Source: Cichorium intybus (lineage: Eukaryota > Streptophyta > Magnoliopsida > Asterales > Asteraceae). Taken from it: DNA of 64,000 nucleotides. Under the pieces are notes generated by a model that did no database searches, was not told the origin of the DNA, and saw nothing but the letters and a program-made list of their open reading frames with translations. Position 1 is the first letter of the stretch, and each line of letters starts with the position of its first letter. Below, piece after piece: positions 17,880-30,176 of this stretch. The stretch covers positions 24,088,904 through 24,152,903 of the forward strand of contig CM042014.1 in assembly GCA_023525715.1 (NCBI GenBank), given 5' to 3'. A program made the translations under genes and the position numbers.

Positions 17880-20330
17880 ACCCATCTTCTTCTTCTCTAG
17901 ACATCTGATCTTCTAAACTCTTCCCCATTCAATTTCAAAATTACTCTAACTGTAATCATTCGTCACAACACCATCACCGCACGTGTCACAACCACGATCT
18001 CAAACAACTCATCGTCATACCACCGTCACATGCTACCTTCCAGAAACCCCAGATTTCCCAACAGAACTCAATCCAAAATTTCGTTTCAAAATTTGAAATA
18101 CAATCATATGTTTCTCTTCTCTCTCGATTCAGAAGGTCAGCCACCGTACAAACGCCTTTCTTCTAGCAACCTCCACCAAACGACAACCACAATCTACTCC
18201 ACCGCCACCGTTATGCCGCCGTCACCATAACTTACACACGCACGGTTCTTATCCTTCACCCTCGTCTCCCTTTAAGCCACTGACACTGCTCTTTCTGTTC
18301 GCCACCGATGTTGCCATTGATTTTCCTCACCATCGCCGCCTTGCATCACCACTGCCATATGCTAGAAGGGAAACGAGATGGAACAACGATTTAGGGTTTA
18401 TTCGCAAATCCGAATTTCGGCTCTTCGGGTCTTCGTCCATGTTATATGTTATATTGGTAAGACTCCGTGGTTCTGTTTCTTTTTGAAAAATAACTCACTA
18501 TTGACCCTCTAGTGGGTGTTTATAATTTCAAACCCAGGTTTTTGGTCCTTTTTAAGTACTGTATCATCTCTTAACCCATATAGATGTGATTTGTTGTCCT
18601 TTGAAGTCCTAAGTTTTTTACAGTTTTGATTTAAAGACTAGATGAATTGGATCACGAATTTATAAGTAATTTTTATGAAAAACGATAATAAAATAGCTTT
18701 TTTACTCTGCAGCTGGAAAAAACCCCGATTCACCCTATAAGTCAAGCCTGCAAGCTAGATATTTGAAATTGATTCCAACAATGGAATTGTTACACTCGCT
18801 ATGTTTTCGCACCTTTGCTCTATTTGTTAAATTAAATGTCGTGATGCACGGCATTAGTTATGATTTTAAAACCTCTTTTGATTATTTTGGTTGTTGATAG
18901 GATTTAAGGTAGGCATGCCACATGTTATTAGATATAATATTTATCAATATCAGAAATTGATGACAGTGAGAAGATGGATGCACAAAATCCTGAAAAGGTA
19001 TTGAATTAGATGAACAAGCAAAACCAGGCTTGGTGCTAATTGGATGATACCTTAATTCAAAGGCCAATAATTTGTAGGAAATAGCAATGTGCTTTACACA
19101 TTTTACCGGTATAGGCAATCTACTTTACTTTTTCTTTTACATATTATATTATAGCTATGTAAATCCATATTATAGCTATATACTTTGATGTTTTGAGGAC
19201 GATTATGAAGTAATTTTCAAGTAATATGTTATTTGGCACTTGAATTGAATAGCAAATGGATGCTCATGGTGGTGATAAAGCTCATGTCAATGGATACATC
19301 AGAAAAGAGAAATCGATTCTGCACGTTGGGTATCTTTTTATGCTCCTTTTTCTCTGATGGGATATTATTCTCTTTTGCTTTTTTTTTTTTTTGAGCTGAA
19401 TAAATGGCTAAACATCTAATTAAAAATTAAAAGAAAAGAGGGTTACTGTCTGAAACTGGCACCAAATGCTTGAAATGACAGAAAAATTCCACACACTTTC
19501 TGTGTTAATTGTGTTTACATGCAAGAAATAACAGTCTTTTTATTATCGTATTGGATGGCAATATTAGTCAACAAATTATAAGGTTGGCTTACTTCAATAA
19601 ATTTTAAACTGCCTGTTTAAAAAAAGACTTTATATATGTTTGATAGTGCCAAATGTCCGATTTTTTTCATCTGTTTTGCTTTAACTTTGAGTGTTAAAAA
19701 AAAGACTTTAAACTGCCTGTTTTCATTTAGGTCATTTGACACGATCACACTACTACTAAGTGTAGCTTATGATTCAATGTATTTATTTGTTATTCTTGGT
19801 CGCTTATTTGAGAGGATAATGTTTTTATTAATCCGGTTTCGTCTAACTGCTATTTCTATAGAAAAAAATGATTTCTTTTTAGTTGCATTATTGTATACCG
19901 ACCTTGAGATTGAGTTGTGGATATTGTTTTGAAAAAAACTGATTAAATGACTTTATCGGCTTTTATTTCATATATATTTGGAAGATTCAGCTCCTTAGCT
20001 GCATAATTAGTGGTGATGTTGATAGGCCTTTTCTAGAAAATTTCCCCACTTTATTAGTGTCATCATTAGGACTCGGCCATGTTCGCAATGAGTAATTTGG
20101 CGTTTTTTATGATGCCGCCTTTTACATTTTTACCCTTTCATGACTGCTATTTACGTTTATATATGTTAAAAATATGTTTACAATACTTTTTAGCTTCTTT
20201 CCAAATTCCAACGTTATTTTAATATTAGTGTTTTATAGCACAAGCAGCTGCAACTTCGGGATGGTTCAGAGAAAGAGTCAACGCAAACCATGCGCATTTC
20301 TGCGTGAAGTTTATGAATATACAATAGTCA
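17880..20330 (+). other. Possible decayed multi-exon gene or gene fragments, unrecognised
   Basis: I see scattered exon-like pieces but no gene I can name. 17900-18455 is CCACC-rich like a 5' UTR and ends before a GTAAGA donor-like site at 18458. At 19252-19325 a stretch after an AATAG acceptor reads MDAHGGDKAHVNGYIR then KEKSILHVG before a GTATCT donor-like site. At about 20239 a piece after TATAG reads KQLQLRDGSEKESTQT. The intervals between are AT-rich and would be introns. Stops and missing joins prevent a gene model. It may be a transposon-carried fragment. Confidence 0.25.
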
Positions 20331-20362
20331 AAATATTAAAAAACAAAATTATAAATAAATAA

Positions 20363-21099
20363 TGAGAAATTTCATACAAAATTTTTGGATATAATATATA
20401 AAATAAATAAAAATTTGGGTAAACATTGTAAAAATATGGATTAGTAACGGATGAAATCCTCAAATCGATCGCAATAATTTCTTTGTTATCTTCAAATCAA
20501 AATTTTGAAATCGATCCCAATAATTTCTTTGTTATCTTGTTGAGATGTGAAGTATGAAAGAAGTAACTTTTAACAATATAAATAAAGAAATCATATTTTT
20601 TAAGGTGATAAAGAAAATATATATTTAGACCCGAAATATGTGATGTCTAATATATGTCGGATGTCATTGTGTAGATAAAAATAAGATGTTTTTGATTTAT
20701 AACAAATATCATATAACAAGAGTTACCATAAAATTTTTAATGGAATAGAAAAAATAAAAATAAATAAAGTTAGGCAACCTAAAATTTGGTCCATATTTAT
20801 TCATAGAAACCATGACCTAAAAGAAAAAAAAAATGAATTTATTTTCGGCAAAAATAAATGCGTATAAATGCAAGAAAAAAAATTGCTGGTTTTTAAACAA
20901 GATTCAAGAAAGAAAAATCAATGGCAAATGGAATGGACTAAAAATAGATGTATATAGATGAAAAGAATACGTGGCTTTTAAATAAGTTCAACCAGCGGAA
21001 ATGTTTGTGCTTTACGACAGGATTTATTAATCATATATATTCACCATCATTTATGTAATGTTTTTTTTACACAAATGATATTTTGTAATCTCCATATTA
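20363..21099. other. AT-rich non-coding sequence
   Basis: Contains a short repeat (AAATCGATCSCAATAATTTC twice, 20463 and 20511). Nothing else seen. Confidence 0.5.
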
Positions 21100-21560
21100 A
21101 ATTTTGACCATTGTTTAAAATTTTTTTTACATAAAGACTATTTCTGTAATGTCGCTAATATATTTAGACCATTTTTGTAATATCACTATTACCTAGGGAT
21201 CTTTTTATACTATAGGGACCGAAACTCTAATTTATACAAATTATAAACTATAGGGACCAAAATGTAATTATTGAATTTAAATAAGGTCCAAAAATATAAT
21301 ATATACAAATCAAAAATTAGAAGGACTAAAACTATAACTATATTAAACTAAAAAGTAATTATTATATTTATCTCCAATAGATCATCATGTTTAAGAAATT
21401 ATCAAATTAAAGAGACTAAAATTATAATTATCTTAAACTAAAACTATAGGGACTGGATTTGTAATTAGTTCATTTATGTTATATGACAATCTTGTAATTT
21501 TTCAAAAAATGATGACTTTTTCTATTACTAATTTAAGGGACTAAAATTGCAATTATGTCA
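21100..21560. repeat. Degenerate GGGACTAAAATTRTAATTAT repeats
   Basis: Six or more scattered copies of a GGGACYAAAA...AATTAT unit occur, similar in style to the GGACCAAAACT repeats in the Mutator-like elements of this window. They are probably relics of transposon ends. Confidence 0.45.
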
Positions 21561-21576
21561 AACTAAAACCAAGTGG

Positions 21577-21627
21577 GGCGGTGTACACGCATAGAGTTTT
21601 TCGCCCACGTCAAAAACCGCACACCAA
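21577..21627. repeat. Truncated copy of the GTGTAC...GCACACC motif
   Basis: GGTGTACACGC, GTTTTTCGCCCACGTCA and CCGCACACC correspond to the repeat near 5079 and 54602. The two ends are complementary (GGTGT..GC with GCACACC). Confidence 0.35.
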
Positions 21628-21639
21628 GAGATGATGGCA

Positions 21640-22228
21640 CCGGTTGATCTTATGGTAATTATAAACGACCATTAGCAAAGAAGGTTGTTACTGCTTTGCT
21701 ATTTTAGCAATGCACTTCTACTAGATTTGCAAAAATTCATATAAACGACCATTTATGAGTTTATTTTTTTTCAGTTTATACCGTTTTACTTTCAACAATT
21801 TTTTTTTTGGTAAAATGACATATATAGATGATATATGGAGCTAACCTTTCGCTGTCCCATAGCACATTTAGGTGTTTAGCCCCATAGCATGTGGGTTCAC
21901 GTGTAAATTACAAGTTTTGTCCCTGAGCTATACAATTTATTATAAATTTATTTCAAACTTTTTTTTGTTGCAAATGTGTCCCTAAGATTTCATTTTGTTG
22001 CATATTTAGTCCCTAATCCATGTAAATTTACTATTTCGCACATTCTCAGATTAATTTTTTCATTTTGTAGTGAAGAAGCAGATGAGTTTTGTAGAACACC
22101 GGAAGAAAACTAGGATGAATCACAAACTGTATCAGAGATGGCAAATGTGTTATGTTATGAAATGTTAATTTCTTTTGTTTGAACTTCCATAGCTACGCGT
22201 GACCTCAAGTCCTCGTTTCTAACAACTT
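21640..22228. other. Non-coding flank of the copia element
   Basis: AT-rich with TGTCCCTAAGATTTC-like and TTGTCCCTGAGC-like scraps. No gene seen. Confidence 0.5.
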
Positions 22229-22233
22229 GCAAT

Positions 22234-22379
22234 TGTTAGCGTATATATGTATGTATTAGGCCTTGTTTAGTATTAGTCTGTATAGCCCATCGGTATACCC
22301 GGCCCACCGGTTGTGTATTTTGTATATATACGTATTTTGTGTAATTAATAAGATGAGCACAATTTTACACAAACTAACA
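22234..22379 (+). repeat. 5' LTR of copia element (146 bp)
   Basis: Starts TGTTAGCG, ends ACTAACA. Contains TGTATATATAC that may serve as a TATA region and AATTAATAAGATG near the 3' end that could act in 3' processing. The priming site follows at once. Confidence 0.95.
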
Positions 22380-22391
22380 TGGTATCAGGCC
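22380..22391 (+). promoter_or_regulatory. Primer-binding site (initiator tRNA-Met)
   Basis: TGGTATCAGGCC directly abuts the LTR. It matches the usual TGGTATCAGAGC complement of the tRNA-iMet 3' end for the first nine bases. Confidence 0.85.
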
Positions 22392-22566
22392 TAAATCTGA
22401 TCTCGTATCTCCCTCACATTCAGTCGTGATCTTCTCCCCTCTCCCCCTTCGTCGCTTTCTGATTCGACGATCTCTCCCGCCCCCCTTTCGCCTCCTGCTG
22501 CCGCTGCTTCACGTCTCCTTTCCGGCAACTTCGACACCTCCTGCTGTCCTCTATCTCTCTTCTCCA

Positions 22567-24069
22567 ATGGCTGATGAAAAGAAAACGGAGAAACTGTACG
22601 GTATTACCAATATCCGTGCGTATATTCCCCTCCTTCTCGACCTTGAGAAGCTCAACTATAACTCCTGGCGCGAGCTCTTCGAAACCCATTGCATTGGGTT
22701 TGGCGTGTCCGATCATCTGGAAGAACCCACAACCCGTCCCCCGGCTGAATTGGCCGAATGGAATCGCATTGATTCTCTCGTCAAGATGTGGTTATACGGT
22801 ATGATGACTCAACCCCTTCTTCAAATGGTTATTAAGAAGCAATCCTCCGCTCGCGATGTTTGGGTAAACTTGGAACGTCTTTTTCGTGACAAGAAGGACG
22901 CCAAGGCTATCCAATTGGATAATGAGCTCCGTAACATTACCATCGGTGATTCCACTGTCATTGACTATTGCACTCGCATCAAAACTATGGCCGATCTTCT
23001 CGACAACATTGATGCTGCTGTTCCCGAGAAAAATCTGGTAATGTATACTATTAATGGTGTCACCCCGAAATTTGAATACATCGCGAGCCTCATTCGTCAT
23101 CGGTCTCCTCTTCCAACGTTTCTTGAAATTCGGTCAATGCTCTTGCTCGAGGAACAACGTATGGCTCAACTTCATACTCGGTCTATTCAAGCCGCTCACA
23201 CTGATCACGGTTCCTCCCCTACGGCTCTCCTCACTAATCACCAAAACAATCGCAATGGGGGATCGAATCGCGGGGGTCGCTCCGGTGGTCGCGGTAACTG
23301 CGGAGATCGAAACTCACGCGGCGGTGGTCGCACCGGCTCCTCCGGTGGCAATTCCTCTCAGACCGCCAGTCCTCCTACCCCGCCGGCTTGGGTCTCCGAC
23401 TGGCTCACCTGGGCGGCGCCTCCACCTGGCCTCTCTCCAGTCGCCGCCGCTGCTCCTGGCTTGCTTCCCATTCCGGATGCGGCTCGCTATTGGGCCCCTT
23501 GGCCTGTTCCGCCGCCACCTGCACCTGGCCCACCTACCGCAGCCCAAAATCAGCGGCCTTATGCTCCTCTGATGCATGCCTCCGCCCAGCAGCAAGCCCA
23601 CGTGATTGGGCTCCCACCTACGGCCCTACAGCCACAACACTATGGGTCATGGGTCTGGCCCGCTGCTGCCCCGTCAACCTCCGGTGATCAACCGACAGCC
23701 ATACCGCAAGCCTACAACACGGCTGCCCTTCCCGATCCCGCCTCCAACGAATGGTACATGGACTCCGGTGCCACGTCCCATCTTCACACGAACACAGGTA
23801 TTCTCACATCTATTAGCAATAAGTGCCTAATTCCTTATGTCCTTGTTGGTGATGGATCTCAGATACGCGTTATCAAATCCGGCAATTCTTCCCTTTCTTC
23901 TTTAAACCCCTATCGTCCCTTGCGTCTTAGTAGTGTCCTTATCACTCCCAGCATAATTAAAATTTTGATATATGTTCGTCGTTTTACTCGAGAAAATAAA
24001 TGTGCAATTGAATTTGATGCGTTTGGTTTTTCTGTGAAGGATTATCGGACCAAACAAACCCTGCTCTGA
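22567..24069 (+). pseudogene. Copia gag and protease region, ends at premature TGA
   Basis: The ATG at 22567 (MADEKKTEKLYG) is preferred to the in-frame ATG at 22426, whose extra 47 residues look like leader sequence. Residues 1-230 form the capsid-like gag domain (KLNYNSWRELFETHC, VWVNLERLFRDKKDAKA, LLEEQRMAQLH). Residues 240-275 are Gly/Arg-rich with RGG repeats, and 275-395 are Pro-rich. No CX2CX4HX4C knuckle is present. The protease DSGA motif is at about residue 399 (WYMDSGATSHLHT, 23761-23772). The frame stops at 24067-24069, inside the link to integrase. Normally gag packages RNA in a cytoplasmic particle and the protease cuts the polyprotein. Confidence 0.9.
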
Positions 24070-24556
24070 TGTGACTGTACCGGCGACCTCTATCCCGTTA
24101 CTGCAAGCCCTTTGTCCAGTCATGCTTTTCTCTCAGTCACCACCGATGTTTGGCACTAACGTCTCGGTCACCCGGGATCGCGAGTGTTTCAGTCTTTAGT
24201 TTCGCATCATTTGATTCCTTGTACTAGCACTAAAAATAAACATTTGTGTGTTGCATGTCAGTTGGGTAAACATACTCATTTACCCTTCTCTTTATCGACT
24301 ACTGTTGCTACTTTTCCCTTTCAAATAATTCATTTTGATGTTTGGACTTCTCCTGTGTTGAGTGCTAGTGGTCTTAAATATTATGTGGTGTTTTTAGATC
24401 AGTTTTCTCATTTTATTTGGGTTTATCCTCTTCGCACTAAATCTGATGTTTTCTCCAAGTTTTTGCATTTTTTTGCTCATGTTAAAAATCAATACAAAAG
24501 TCAAATTCAAACGTTTCAATGTGATAATGGTGGAGAATTTGCCAACACACAGTTTC
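24070..24556 (+). pseudogene. Copia integrase, N-terminal part
   Basis: Same frame as gag. A stop at 24157-24159 precedes the RLGHPG block. The HHCC zinc-binding region (H..H...CVAC) is readable. The catalytic core begins with FDVWTSP (first Asp, 24337) and reaches CDNGGEF (second Asp, 24523). The coding is cut at NTQF by the solo LTR inserted at 24557. Integrase joins the cDNA to chromosomal DNA in the nucleus. Confidence 0.9.
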
Positions 24557-27500
24557 TGTAACATCCGTATTTTGAGCCTAAAAGTTTTGAGCTTAAACCG
24601 ATAACATTTATTTTATCATTCTATTAAACAAAATAAATGAATCATTTTCAGAATTTGCTCGTGTTTTAGGAGTCCTCTATCTTGAGGTCGTGATGTTATG
24701 CAAATGCATATTTAGACATGATTCTATTAAGAATTCGTATTTTCATTATCATGTTAATAATTTTGATTATTTATATACAGTTGAGGGCAATTTAGAAATT
24801 TTATTTATGAATTTTCTCTTTCATAACAACAAACTTTATTATAATTAAACTTGGTTTCAAATCCATCGAAACAAAAACAGTTTTAAAATGAAGGCATATT
24901 TTGGTAATTTTATATAACATGTCAAATGCATCTAAATGGAGGGTAATTTGGTAATTTAACAATAAAGACAATTTCCTTTATATGAAAGGGTATATCAGTA
25001 ATTGCAATAAAAACCTCTCATTCCCATTATCGTGTGCATGCTTCCTGAATCCTGATAACAACCGTAGCATTTCCAGTGAGAGAGTGGAGTCTAGAGAGAG
25101 AATGGAAGATCAAGAGAGAGAAAGACCATTGGAGAGAAAACACCACTGTAAAAGGTGGTTGGCAGTGGGGTGTGGGTTTGGTTGGTTTTCCGGCGTTGTG
25201 GAGCTACCGGGACATGATCGGAGCAATGTGCAAGACGTAGGGTAAGCACAAACTCTTATCGATGAGAAGAGACCGTCCCACACCTGGTTTTATTTTTCCG
25301 TTGATGGCGTTATTGGTTCTCTTGGGTTGATTCTCTATCCCCGGAGAAGGATAAGGTCAAACGAGAGTGTGGTGGTCGCGAGGTCTGAGTTCTTGGTGAA
25401 CTCCACCGGATGAAAGAGTCGCTGAGAAGAGAGTGGTCGACGATGGGTGGCGCAGGCTTCGCGCACCCGCTTGTGTGATGGATCTGAGTCTTGGACGCCG
25501 GAGCTATTGGTGTCACCGGGAAGAGTTATGACGGCGAGGATGGAGTTTAGTCGACTGGAGATGTGAGTGAGGCCGGAGTGAGCACCGATGGTATTATCAG
25601 TTCCAACCGAGGGAGACGAGATTCAAGCTGGTGATGATTTGAGTTCGTGGGTGCTCCGGCGATTGATGCGGAGCATTTGGTTCGAGCTCCAGCCAAGGAA
25701 GCAGCGGCTGGTTCCTGGCGTATTTGCACCAAAGAGGAGATGAGAAGGGTGACTTCGAGGTTCCAGTCATCTTTTGATCGGTGTTGCAGCAGTGGGGCGG
25801 GTTAGGTCATTGCCGCCGGAGAAAATAGGAGAGACGACTAAGAGCTTGGCTTGGGGGGGAGTAGCTTGCCACCGTCGGAGCTAGAGGAATAGTCGGGGTG
25901 TTCAGAGTGTCGGATCTTTGGCCGCCGGAGAAGGGGATGGTGCCATCCACCGCTGGAACGAGACTATAGGCGGAAGAGGAGGCAACCAGGTATCCTTCGA
26001 TCTGTTATCCGATTCACTAGGTTTGTTTGGTTGGGCTTGTTAGCAAATCTGATCCGTATCACCACTGGACTCTTTTACCTGGGCTTTGATATATGGGCTG
26101 TCATTTTTAGTAGCTAAACTCTAATCTGTGGGCTAGTAATTGTTTATATGGGTTTTAGGTAAAATGGAATTTGAATAACTCAACTAGTAATGGAATAATT
26201 CTAAAGTGAAGCTAGTTTAATTAGATGACGAATGGAGTTCAAATTCTTTTATTATTATTTTCATTTAAACAATCATTTATCTAAGATACGAGTTTATTTA
26301 ATTAAACATGACCTAAACCCATTGTGATAGATAACATGAGTTTTAAATCGAGATAACTAGATTAATTCAAAGTGTTTTTATTTAATCAAGCAAATATTAT
26401 TTGAGATATAATATTATTTGATTAAACATAATTTAAACCTGTTATTAGCATTAATAGGGATTTTAAGGTGAGTTTAAGTCACAAATATTTGGATATATGT
26501 GGCTTTTGGGTAAAAGCATCAATCATTGAGTGATGTATCATTTTAAGTATGACTAGATAATCATGATGAGTCATCTAGGTAATATTTGGACTAGACAATT
26601 AAACTTGGGATCACATATAGACATAAGTTCCACATCAGCATGAGACCCTAGTTAAGTTTAAATAAAGATGACACCCTTAGATCACGTCTTTATCTTTATA
26701 CGTTTGATCTCATAGGGAATTGAAGATTGATGAGGTGTTGTCTATGATTGAGCGGTTACGGAAAGACGATTTTATAGGGATTATTGTTGACTTTTCAGTC
26801 GATACCGAGGTGAGTTTACCGGGAGTACACATCCCAACTATTATCTTTTGTGTGTGTTATCAATTACTTTTCATGCATATTATTATGTGCAATGTGTTAT
26901 ATGATTACTACTTGTGCATTGCATGAAAATGGGTTTCTAAAGATGTTTTCAAATAAAGAGTATGACGTTGTTTTTGAAAGACGTTTTGAGCATCCTATTG
27001 TGTATTGCATTCCATATAGGATGGGATTGACCGTGTGATACCTTGAGAACGAGTTTGACCCTTCTCAATCAAAGAGGGTGAGGAGTTATTATGAGTTTGA
27101 CCATTCTCTAAAATAAAGAGGGTGATGAGAGTTTGTTCCCGACAATAGGGGACCGCATGAGGGAGTTGCTAACCCTCATGGGACTAGTGTGATGGCCACT
27201 AGTTCTAGTTTAACCTATACGGGGATCGAGTGATATGCTTCGTGCGTGTCATTTGTGAACTTAGGTAGGTGCCATTGAGGCGAGTTGGACTTTTATGAGA
27301 TGGACGTGGGTTGGGATAGTTGCATCATGCATTTGCATTTGCATATCATAACTATCTATTTTGAGTAAACCTTTATGATGTTTTAAATAACTTTTGAAGT
27401 GTGTTTCAAAACTATTTTTGGGGGTTCGTCCCGAGTGTGGTAGTTCACTGCCCACTCGAAATGGGTCAACCTCGGGTAAGCTCACTAGGCATTTCAATTG

Positions 27501-27869
27501 CCTAACTTATTTTGATGTGTACTCAGGTTGAGGAGTTTAGAGGATCTTAGAGGAGCGGGATGTTTTAGAAGGCCACTGTTTGTGTGGTTTCATTTTAAAC
27601 TATGTAATGGTATTTGAATTGTAACAACCTCGCAACTTTAAAAACTAAAATGTTTTAACTAAATGGGACCAAATGATGTTTTCCGCAACTTAAACCTAGA
27701 TTATTTCTCATTAAAACCCATGTGATTTAAAATGGTTTTTGAAAGAAAATGATTTATTTGAAGATGTTGAAACTAAGGTTTTACTAAAGGATGATGATTT
27801 TTGGAATAATGATGATAAACCATGGGTTAAAATAATCTTTTATGAAAAGCCTTAAGCGAGGGTGTTTCA
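24557..27869 (+). mobile_element. Second solo LTR of Ty3 type, 3313 bp, inside copia integrase
   Basis: Starts TGTAACATCCG and ends GGGTGTTTCA, flanked by a perfect 5-bp duplication gtttc (24552-24556 and 27870-27874). Removing it restores an open integrase frame at the junction. The ends resemble those of the LTR at 1032 (TGTAAC...GGGTGTTACA), so the two belong to related Ty3-type families, though the interiors differ. 25080-26000 is GC-rich with CGCCGGAG-like motifs, resembling a transcribed leader. 27058-27203 is a string of hairpins. No internal coding was found. ORFs listed within (24982-25245, 26720-27038 and so on) show no domains. Confidence 0.87.
27058..27203 (+). repeat. Cluster of five consecutive short hairpins inside solo LTR
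   Basis: Pairings read by eye: ACCCT (27058) with AGGGT (27075); CTCT (27106) with AGAG (27117), extended by ACC/GGT; TTCCC (27136) with GGGGA (27148); CATGAGGG (27156) with CCCTCATG (27173); ACTAGTG (27183) with CACTAGT (27197). The first two derive from a tandem duplication of a GAGTTTGACC...AAAGAGGGTGA unit. The position in the 3' third of the LTR matches the hairpin array of the LTR at 1032. Confidence 0.65.
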
Positions 27870-29021
27870 GTTTCAAACATTGTGTGCTGAGCAAGGTAGT
27901 CACCTTCGATTCTCGTTTCCGTATACATCTCAGCAGAACGGAAAATCGGAACAGATTATTCGTACCATTAATAACTGTATCTGCTCTCTTCTGTTTCATG
28001 CTCATCTCCCTCCTGTGTATTGGGTGGAAGCCCTCCATATGGCCACTCACCTCCTTAATATACTTCCCTCCACCACACTAAAAGACGACACCCCATACCA
28101 CAAACTTCACCAAAAACAACCCACCTACACCCACCTACGCGTCTTTGGCTGCTTATGTTTTCCCAATATTCCCACCGACCATAAGCTATCTCCTCGAACC
28201 ACCCCTTGTATTTTCCTTGGTTATCCCACACAACACTGTGGGTATCGATGCCTTGACCTCGCCACCAGAAAAATTATCATATCCCGACACGTTACCTTTG
28301 ATGAAACCGTTTTCCCCTTTGGCTCCATGACCCCAAATGAGCCACCTCCTTATGAGTTCTTAGATGAGGACTCCGCTCCAAATAATTTCTCCACCACCTA
28401 CCTCCGCTCCCCCATCTCCTCACCGGCGGTACCCCTCCCACCTGAACCGTCCACCGGCTCCCCCACTCAGCCCACAGTTTCTCCACCCACGGTTTCACCA
28501 CCCACTACCCCTACTCCTACCGTGCTTCCACCCTCTCCATCTACTCATCCCATGACCACTCGTCTCCGTCATGGCATCTCTAAACCCGTTCACAAACTTA
28601 ATATCCTTGTTGATTCTTCCTCTCCTGTCCCTCGGTCTTATTCTCATGCTTTCCGGGATCCTCACTGGCATTCTGCCATGAAAGAGGAATATGATGCACT
28701 TATTTCTAATGGTACGTGGGTACTTGTTCCGCGTCCTGTTAATGCTAACATTGTGAACTGTATTTAGCTGTTTAAAAAGAAACATAATGCAGATGGCTCT
28801 CTGGCCCGCTACAAAGCTCGCCTAGTTGCAAATTGGCGAAGCCAACACCTAGGTATTGATTGTGATCAAACTTTCAGTCCGGTTGTCAAACCGGCCACCT
28901 TTCGCACAGTTCTCAGTCTGGCCATCTCGTGCAAATGGCCTGTCAGACAACTGGATGTCAAGAACGCCTTTCTAAATGGGCGGCTTCAAGAAACTGTGTA
29001 CATGCATCAACCTCCGGGTTT
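27870..29021 (+). pseudogene. Copia integrase C-terminal part and start of reverse transcriptase
   Basis: The frame resumes at QTLCAEQG after the solo LTR. The integrase catalytic Glu is in NGKSEQIIR (27949-27951). GYPTQHCGYRCLD is the end of the integrase core region. A Pro/Thr-rich linker (28390-28555) is followed by the RT start (HWHSAMKEEYDAL). A TAG stop lies at 28765-28767. The frame then continues through ARYKARLVA, FSPVVKPATFRTVL and QLDVKNAFLNG (first RT Asp) until the reading frame changes near 29021. Confidence 0.9.
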
Positions 29022-30176
29022 CGTGACCCGCTCCACCCAAATCATGTGTGTCTTTTGCGCCGTTCCTTATATGGGCTAAAACAGGCACCGCGTTCCTGGT
29101 TCCAGCGGTTTACTCACTACATTCTTCAGATGGGGTTCACTAACAGCAAGTGTGACACCTCTTTTTTCATATATCATCAGGGGCCTCACACAGCGTACCT
29201 TTTACTATATGTCGATGATATTATCTTGACTGCATCATCTCAGGCCATATTGACTCGCATAACAGCTGCTCTGGCAACAGAGTTCGCTATGACAGATCTT
29301 GGTGATCTCAATTTTTTTCTGGGAATTGCAGTCACTCGAAATTCCTCTGGCATGTTTTTGTCTCAGCGGAAATATGCCCTTGATATTCTAGACCGTGCAC
29401 ACATGGCTAATTGTAAGCCCTCACGCACCCCGGTTGATACTTCCGCAAAGCTTGATGCATCTGGCCCTCCCGTGTCTGACCCGACGCTATACCGCAGCCT
29501 TGCAGGCGCTCTTCAATATCTCATGTTTACTAGACCGGATATCTCGTCTGCAGTCCAGCAAATTTGTCTTCACATGCATGATCCTCGGGAACCTCACTTC
29601 ACTGCTCTTAAACGGATCCTGCGATACGTTCGCGAAACCGTCTCGCATGGGTTGCAATTACATTCAGACACCTCTCATGCTCTCGTGGCTTCCTCTGATG
29701 CTGACTGGGCTGGGTGTCCTGACACTCGACGGTCCACATCGGGATATTGTCTATTCCTCGGTAACAATCTTATATCGTGGTCCGCCAAATGCCAAGCTAC
29801 TATATCATGGTCTAGCGTTGAAGCTGAATACCGTGCGGTTGCAAATGCAGTTGCTGAAACGTGTTGGATTCGTAATCTCCTGCGTGAGCTACATCGTCCT
29901 CTTGTCTCCGCCACCCTGGTTTATTGTGACAATGTCAGTACTGTTTACATGACTTCCAACCCGGTTCACCATCAGCGCACCAAACATATTGAAATCGATA
30001 TTCATTTTGCTCATGATCAAGTGGCATTAGGCAATGTGCGAGTTCTTCATGTACCTTCGGCTTCTCAATATGCAAACATTTTTACCAAAGGTCTACCGTC
30101 CGCTTTATTTCTTGACTTCAGATCCAGTCTGAACGTTCATGATTCTCACCCCGTTCACACTGCGGGGGGATGTTAG
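29022..30176 (+). pseudogene. Copia reverse transcriptase (C part) and RNase H
   Basis: The new frame begins at RDPLHPNHVCLL and contains the catalytic YVDD at 29208-29219 (LLLYVDDIILTA) and the FLGI block. RNase H follows with DADWAGCPDTRRSTSGY, SSVEAEYRA, YCDN and KHIEIDIHF. The frame ends at a TAG inside the 3' LTR. The ATG at 28929 is a shadow in the wrong frame relative to the RT text upstream. A single-base length change near 29021 separates this from the preceding part. Confidence 0.92.
30160..30170 (+). promoter_or_regulatory. Polypurine tract of copia element
   Basis: A CTGCGGGGGGA run immediately precedes the 3' LTR; it would prime plus-strand synthesis. Confidence 0.8.

Noticed and set aside
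23314..23601. Antisense and +1 frame ORFs over the copia gag (23054-23572, 23314-23601, 23388-23687)
   Set aside because: GC-rich shadows of the real gag frame.
24557..27869. A full Ty3 element with short LTRs instead of a solo LTR
   Set aside because: No internal repeats, primer site or pol text were found between the TG and CA ends.
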